A stretch of 64,000 nt of DNA from Paenibacillus sp. CC-CFT747 (lineage in GTDB: Bacteria > Bacillota > Bacilli > Paenibacillales > NBRC-103111), in assembly GCA_030323305.1 (NCBI GenBank), contig CP106741.1:1183001-1247000 (forward strand), given 5' to 3'. Each line of letters opens with the position of its first letter. Position 1 is the first letter of the stretch. The notes under the pieces were generated by a model. The model saw only the letters and a list, made by a program, of their open reading frames with translations. It did no database searches and was not told the origin of the DNA. Positions 60,307 to 64,000 of the stretch are shown here, piece after piece. The position numbers and the translations under genes are program-made.

Positions 60307-60320
60307 TAGTGCCTTATCCG
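60307..60320 (+). repeat. Right 14-bp inverted repeat around the MobA-like gene
   Basis: TAGTGCCTTATCCG, the exact reverse complement of 59543-59556. The two flank the MobA-like gene by 70-120 bp on each side. Confidence 0.7.
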
Positions 60321-60398
60321 TGAAAGGTTCTTCAGCATCCCCTTACTTTTCCGTGCAGCCGCACCCGATCACCTTTTTTTGTAATTTCCGCTCCAAAG

Positions 60399-60441
60399 TG
60401 TGATAAAAATCACACCACCCTGCTGCTTTATACGATATACT
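60399..60441 (+). promoter_or_regulatory. Autoregulatory Fnr promoter
   Basis: TGTGATAAAAATCACA (60399-60414) is identical to the site at 8883-8898. The -10 box TATACT is at 60436-60441, expected start near 60448, operator centre at about -41.5: the geometry of a class-II activator. No clear -35 box, as expected for an activated promoter. Confidence 0.85.
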
Positions 60442-60478
60442 GAGGTATATCAAGTAAGGACCGGAGAGGAAGATCCGA

Positions 60479-61198
60479 ATGGACCCGAAGCGCATAACCG
60501 AGCAAAGCGTCGCCGGCAACACGACTGCTTTTAGCGAACAGAACCTGGACAGATTGAAGGCCATCATGTACGAGCATAAAGTTCAGGCAGGCGCCAACCT
60601 GTTCTGGGAGGGCGACGACGCCGACAAGCTCTACTTCCTTAAGCGCGGGCGGATCCAGATCACCAAAGCCACGGACGAAGGCAAAGAGCTGATCCTCTAT
60701 GTATACGAAAGAGGGGACCTGCTCGGGCAGATCGATCCGTTTAACGATTCGAAGCACAGCTTCAGCGGGGTGGCCGTGGAAGACAGCGTCGTGGGCGTCC
60801 TGCAGCAGAAGGACCTCGAGGTGCTGATCTGGCAGCATGGCGATTTGGCCATCGAGTTCATGAAATGGATGGGCCTCACCCACCGGCTGACCCAGACCAA
60901 ATTCCGCGACCTGATGCTGTACGGCAAGCCGGGCGCCCTCTGCTCCACCCTGATCCGGCTCAGCAACACGTACGGCAAGCCGGAAGGGGAGAATATCCTC
61001 ATCACTAAGAAATTAACGCATTCCGAGCTCTCCGACATGATCGGAGCCACCCGGGAAAGCGTCAACCGCATGCTGAATGACCTGAAGAAGCAGGGCGTCC
61101 TCGATAACGAGAACGGGTATATCGTGATCAAGGACTTGGCCTACCTGCAGGGCATCTGCCGCTGCGAGCACTGCCCCAAGGACATCTGCCGGATTTGA
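60479..61198 (+). CDS. fnr: Crp/Fnr family oxygen-responsive regulator
   Basis: 239 residues. Cyclic-nucleotide-type beta domain (about 30-140; GANLFWEGDDADKLYFLKRGRIQI), dimer helix, and a winged helix with LTHSELSDMIGATRESVNRMLNDLKKQG (recognition helix E-S-x-x-R, contacting TGTGA). The C-terminus has Cys227, 229, 232 and 237, matching the C-terminal cysteine cluster of B. subtilis Fnr that binds the [4Fe-4S] cluster, unlike the N-terminal cluster of E. coli. ATG 60479 follows GGAGAGGAAGATCCGA. It activates anaerobic respiration genes and, by its own site, itself. Confidence 0.95.
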   Translation: MDPKRITEQSVAGNTTAFSEQNLDRLKAIMYEHKVQAGANLFWEGDDADKLYFLKRGRIQITKATDEGKELILYVYERGDLLGQIDPFNDSKHSFSGVAVEDSVVGVLQQKDLEVLIWQHGDLAIEFMKWMGLTHRLTQTKFRDLMLYGKPGALCSTLIRLSNTYGKPEGENILITKKLTHSELSDMIGATRESVNRMLNDLKKQGVLDNENGYIVIKDLAYLQGICRCEHCPKDICRI

Positions 61199-61203
61199 TG
61201 GCA

Positions 61204-61223
61204 GAAGCCCCTGGGGCTTTTTT
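61204..61223 (+). terminator. Terminator of fnr
   Basis: AAGCCCC-T-GGGGCTT followed by TTTT, immediately after the stop. Confidence 0.85.
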
Positions 61224-61308
61224 CGCATGGCGTGCAGCTCCCGGCGTCTGTGTTCGACGTCGCATGACGGGGATCCCCCATGCTTTCCAGGGGGCAGCAT
61301 TCCCTTCC

Positions 61309-62193
61309 CTATTCGATCGGAACGCCGAGGTAGCGCTTGACCTCCTCGGCAATAGCCGCCCGGACCGGCCGGAAGGAGAAACCAAGCGCGGCGGCCCGCT
61401 CATTCGAAAGCTTGTAGGTGGCCCCCATCGAATAGGGCGACTTCTCCTCCCCTTCCCCGGCCAGGTAGAGCCCGGACGTTCCTCCGGTTCCTTTTTCCAG
61501 CTCCTCCACGAATTCTTCCATACTCAGCCACCCGGTATTGTTCGCGTTGACGGGTCCGGCATACTCCGCTTCGATTCCCAGGAAATACAGGAAGCCGGCG
61601 AGCTCATCCGCCGCTATATAGCTGAACGAGAAGGGCTGAAGAATCCCGATGGGCTTCCCTTGGCGGACCTTGTCCACATGGTAGGCGAATCTCCCCGTAT
61701 AATCGTCTTCCCCCGAAATGACCAGCGAAACCCGGACTGCCGTTACCGGGAAGGGGGCGTTCTGGTACAGGCAAGCCTCCGCCTGGCGTTTGCCCTCCTG
61801 GTAATCGTACGACCCTCGGTCCAAATCCACCCGATAGCGGTGAGGATCAAAAGCCTCCTCCCGGATTACCTCGTTCGTATCTTCATACACGGCCATCGAC
61901 GAGGTGAACACGTAGCGTCGGATGCGGGAGCCGAACGTCTCCACCGCGGTCCGGGCATCCTGCGGCGTGAACCCGATCTGGTCATAGACCACATCGTACG
62001 ACCGGTCCCCGAAGGCATTCATCATAGCCTCGCCGTCCGTCCGGTCGACGGTCACCCGCCGGACCCGGTGGTCCAAGCCTTCGGCCAAGCTTCTCCCCCG
62101 TGTCGCCACGGTGACTTCATGCCCCCGGGCGGCCAGCTTGTTCACCAGCCGCTTTCCGAAAAACTTCGTTCCTCCAAGCACCAGTACGTTCAT
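61309..62193 (-). CDS. NAD-dependent epimerase/dehydratase family protein
   Basis: 294 residues. Rossmann start MNVLVLGGTKFFGKRLVNKL (GGTKFFG), then YDVVYDQIGFTPQDARTAVETFG, an SDR-like YVFTSSMAVYED (Ser-Ser-Met then Tyr), and DYQEGKRQAEACL (YxxxK equivalent Y-Q-E-G-K). Atypical SDR of the isomerase/epimerase or CSP41-like type. Start at ATG 62193 (MNVLVLGG); ATG 62202 is possible. Role unknown. Confidence 0.82.
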   Translation of the reverse strand: MNVLVLGGTKFFGKRLVNKLAARGHEVTVATRGRSLAEGLDHRVRRVTVDRTDGEAMMNAFGDRSYDVVYDQIGFTPQDARTAVETFGSRIRRYVFTSSMAVYEDTNEVIREEAFDPHRYRVDLDRGSYDYQEGKRQAEACLYQNAPFPVTAVRVSLVISGEDDYTGRFAYHVDKVRQGKPIGILQPFSFSYIAADELAGFLYFLGIEAEYAGPVNANNTGWLSMEEFVEELEKGTGGTSGLYLAGEGEEKSPYSMGATYKLSNERAAALGFSFRPVRAAIAEEVKRYLGVPIE

Positions 62194-62357
62194 TCTCCCC
62201 ATCCCGCCTTTTTGTCAAAATAATCTCCATTTCCCGCTATCCAGAGTTCAGTATACAGGAAGCACCAAAGCAATCGGGAAGAAATCTTTCGATCGCGTTT
62301 TGGTATAATAGGAGAAGAAAGCGTGTTGGATAAGGAAACCAAGGAGGAGCCCTGTTC

Positions 62358-62825
62358 ATGAAAACGATAAGCCAAGACCCGGTGGTTCAGACCTCCATGC
62401 TGATCCGCCGGCCGGTCGGAGAGGTGTTTGAAGCGTTCGTCAACCCGGAAGTTACGACGAAGTTCTGGTATACCCGAAGCAGCGGCCGGATGGAAGCGGG
62501 GAAGCGGATCCAATGGTATTGGGACATGTATGGGGCGGCGGCGGATGTGGATGTGGTGGCGGTGGAGCCGGACAAGCGGATCCGTATCGAATGGGACGAA
62601 GGAGTGGGCGTAGAGTGGGACTTTACCCCGCGCTCCCCGGAAGAAACGATGGTCACCATCACCAACTCGGGGTTCCACGGTAACGGAGACGAAGTGGTGG
62701 CCCAGGCGGTCGATTCCATGCAGGGCTTCACGATGGTGCTGTGCGGGCTTAAAGCCTACCTGGAGCACAACGTGATCTTGAATCTCGTCGCCGACAAGGC
62801 GCCGGATGCCCACGTGACGGGCTGA
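62358..62825 (+). CDS. SRPBCC (AHSA1/START-like) family protein
   Basis: 155 residues with the SRPBCC fold: SMLIRRPVGEVFEAFVNPEVTTKFWYTRSSGRMEAGKRI, EPDKRIRIEWDEGVGVEWDF, ETMVTITNSGFHG and a C-terminal helix SMQGFTMVLCGLKAYLEHN, as in the Aha1 C-terminal-like (YdjC/CalC) group. Ligand unknown. ATG 62358 follows AAGGAGG. A strong terminator follows at 62861. Confidence 0.88.
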   Translation: MKTISQDPVVQTSMLIRRPVGEVFEAFVNPEVTTKFWYTRSSGRMEAGKRIQWYWDMYGAAADVDVVAVEPDKRIRIEWDEGVGVEWDFTPRSPEETMVTITNSGFHGNGDEVVAQAVDSMQGFTMVLCGLKAYLEHNVILNLVADKAPDAHVTG

Positions 62826-62860
62826 GTTCCGGAGGGAATCTCCCGGCTCAGAAAGCAAAC

Positions 62861-62905
62861 AGCGTCCGTCCGGCAGCTGCTTCCTATGCCGGGCGGACGC
62901 TTTGT
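62861..62905 (+). terminator. Terminator between SRPBCC and the conserved hypothetical gene
   Basis: AGCGTCCG-CCGGC pairs with GCCGG-CGGACGCT, then TTTG. Convergent genes, so it probably serves both. Confidence 0.85.
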
Positions 62906-62916
62906 CGCGTCTTTCT

Positions 62917-63468
62917 TTAGGCCTGCCCCTCGGACTGGCTTTGTAAATACCGTGCGTATTCCTCTGTAAATTCCAGAGCGTTCCGGAAATCCTCGGATCG
63001 GCTGGAGAGAGCCTCGACCACCTTCTCCTTGCCGGACTCCTCCAGCGCTAGTAGATCCGGCATACGGGGCACCCGGAACCCGGTATGATCGTGATAAACG
63101 ATCGTGACGAGGGTTCCAACCGCTTCGCCGCCCTCCTCTTTGATGGTACTCCACATCCAGCGCTGCTGGTCCGTCTGCTCGGGACAGCTCCCCCACTCCC
63201 GGGAGCTGTCGAAATCGCCCGGCAGTCTCGGCTCCGGCTGCAATCCTTCCTGCCTCAACTGCTTGTGGACGTCAAGGAAAAGCAGATTCAGAAAGGTCCC
63301 GTAAGCCATATCACCCGCTTCCTCATAAGCTTTCCTAAGCTTCTCCCGGTTGTTCTCCAGAATCGAACGGCCATTCGCCGCAATGTAGGCCTCCACATAT
63401 TCCTTGATGCCTATTATCGGATTCGGACAGCTCTGCATATAGGACCGGATAGACTTTTCCCCGTTCAT
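62917..63468 (-). CDS. Conserved hypothetical protein (resembles DUF6022)
   Basis: 183 residues, soluble. Features: SYMQSCPNPIIGIKEYVEAYI, then NNREKLRKAYEEAGDMAYGTFLNLLFLDVHKQL and HHTGFRVPRMPDLLALEESGKEKVVEALSSRSEDF-type helical end. No catalytic motif I can name; the DUF assignment is from memory of the pattern and should be checked. ATG 63468. It ends 13 bp after the MarR gene start region on the same strand. Confidence 0.65.
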   Translation of the reverse strand: MNGEKSIRSYMQSCPNPIIGIKEYVEAYIAANGRSILENNREKLRKAYEEAGDMAYGTFLNLLFLDVHKQLRQEGLQPEPRLPGDFDSSREWGSCPEQTDQQRWMWSTIKEEGGEAVGTLVTIVYHDHTGFRVPRMPDLLALEESGKEKVVEALSSRSEDFRNALEFTEEYARYLQSQSEGQA

Positions 63469-63481
63469 CCTTCCCCTCCTC

Positions 63482-63946
63482 CTAGTCTTCCTGGTAACTG
63501 CACCTTTCTTGCTCCAAGCTCTCCGCTAATCTCCTCAGCAGGGACGATGTCTGCCGGAGAGCTTCCTCCGTCTCCTTTTCTCCGATTTCATTCGCCCAAA
63601 GCGAATGACGCTCCGTTACATAATCCAAAGCCTCCCGCCCTTTCGGCGTCAGCTCCATCAATTTGGAGCGCAGGTGATGCGGGTTGTCCCGGTAAACGAT
63701 CAACCCGTCGCGCTCCAGAGCGTCCGCCGTCTGCTGGACGCTCTGGCGGGTAAGGCCCATGATGCGAGCGACGTGCGCCACGGGAATGGCCCCATGCTCC
63801 ACCACACCGAGCACCTGCCACCGGGCGCTGCTTAAGCCGACGGGTGACGTTAACCGGTCACCTGCAGCCAGCAGAAGACCGTTAAGGCGAAATACCTCCA
63901 ATACCAAATCCGTGAATGCTTCTCCATTGGCGCTAAGTTTCTTCAT
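63482..63946 (-). CDS. MarR family transcriptional regulator
   Basis: 154 residues. Winged helix: LSSARWQVLGVVEHGAIPVAHVARIMGLTRQSVQQTADALERDGLIVYRDNPHHLRSKLMELTPKG, the MarR recognition helix and beta wing with Asp-x-Arg. Flanking helices form the dimer. ATG 63946 is used; the in-frame ATG at 63964 lies inside the operator palindrome. The start overlaps the palindrome at 63950-63969, so it is probably autoregulated. It precedes the conserved hypothetical gene on the same strand, which may be its target. Confidence 0.9.
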   Translation of the reverse strand: MKKLSANGEAFTDLVLEVFRLNGLLLAAGDRLTSPVGLSSARWQVLGVVEHGAIPVAHVARIMGLTRQSVQQTADALERDGLIVYRDNPHHLRSKLMELTPKGREALDYVTERHSLWANEIGEKETEEALRQTSSLLRRLAESLEQERCSYQED

Positions 63947-63949
63947 ATG

Positions 63950-63969
63950 ACAATATATTGGCATATTGT
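63950..63969. promoter_or_regulatory. Palindromic operator at the MarR gene
   Basis: ACAATAT-N6-ATATTGT is a perfect 20-bp dyad ending 4 bp from the MarR start codon, in the position of an autoregulatory MarR operator. Confidence 0.65.
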
Positions 63970-64000
63970 AAGTTACCTGTCAATATTCGGATAAGACGTG

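Overview
The window looks like chromosomal DNA of a GC-rich member of the Paenibacillaceae (Paenibacillus or a close relative). This rests on gene content (an Fnr regulator with a C-terminal cysteine cluster, a B. subtilis-like dctB/dctP/dctSR set, xpt-pbuX under a guanine riboswitch, YkcB/YkcC-type glycosyltransferases), strong AGGAGG-type ribosome binding sites, TTG/GTG starts, and high G+C. No phage, integron, transposase, CRISPR array, rRNA or tRNA was seen. Species-level placement is not possible from the sequence alone.

Layout. 1-4113: minus-strand operon for cell-surface glycosylation (GT39, GT2, galU running off the left edge). 4308-8206: an AAA ATPase, a Gmad2 lipoprotein and an SgrR-type regulator. 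8342-10415: small genes, among them a 52-residue membrane protein behind a perfect Fnr site, then ung. 10543-15299: a CorC/HlyC-type protein and an RND exporter. 15535-17744: guanine riboswitch, xpt, pbuX. 18213-22413: heme-type membrane protein, a Gln/Ala-rich protein, prs, traX-like and tauE-like genes. 22433-25494: polar amino-acid ABC transporter. 25802-28331: secreted protein and malic enzyme. 28485-33429: C4-dicarboxylate sensing and uptake (dctR, dctS / dctB, dctP), which fits the neighbouring malic enzyme. 33674-50920: mostly single-gene housekeeping and stress functions (oxidoreductase, M29 aminopeptidase, DedA, WYL regulator, hydrolase, cupin, sugar dehydrogenase, VanW, ECF sigma plus YCII, CHAD, azoreductase, EamA, acetyltransferase). 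51628-55776: methyltransferase, ridA-purA operon, LysR regulator. 56053-59329: small conserved genes, a 32-copy 13-bp tandem array, and an HPr-like protein that lacks His15. 59628-63946: MobA-like protein, autoregulated fnr, epimerase, SRPBCC, a conserved hypothetical and MarR.

Three things stand out. First, five intergenic copies of a ~183-bp element are built from four TAACGAATC boxes with fixed 50/73-74/50 spacing, two direct then two inverted, always just beyond gene 3' ends and in four cases between convergent genes. Second, two identical Fnr operators sit exactly where a class-II activator should, one before fnr itself and one before an unannotated 52-residue membrane protein. Third, more than twenty otherwise conserved genes carry single-base deletions, almost all in short homopolymers. 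This is best explained as sequencing error, so these genes are listed as CDS with the break position given and not as pseudogenes.
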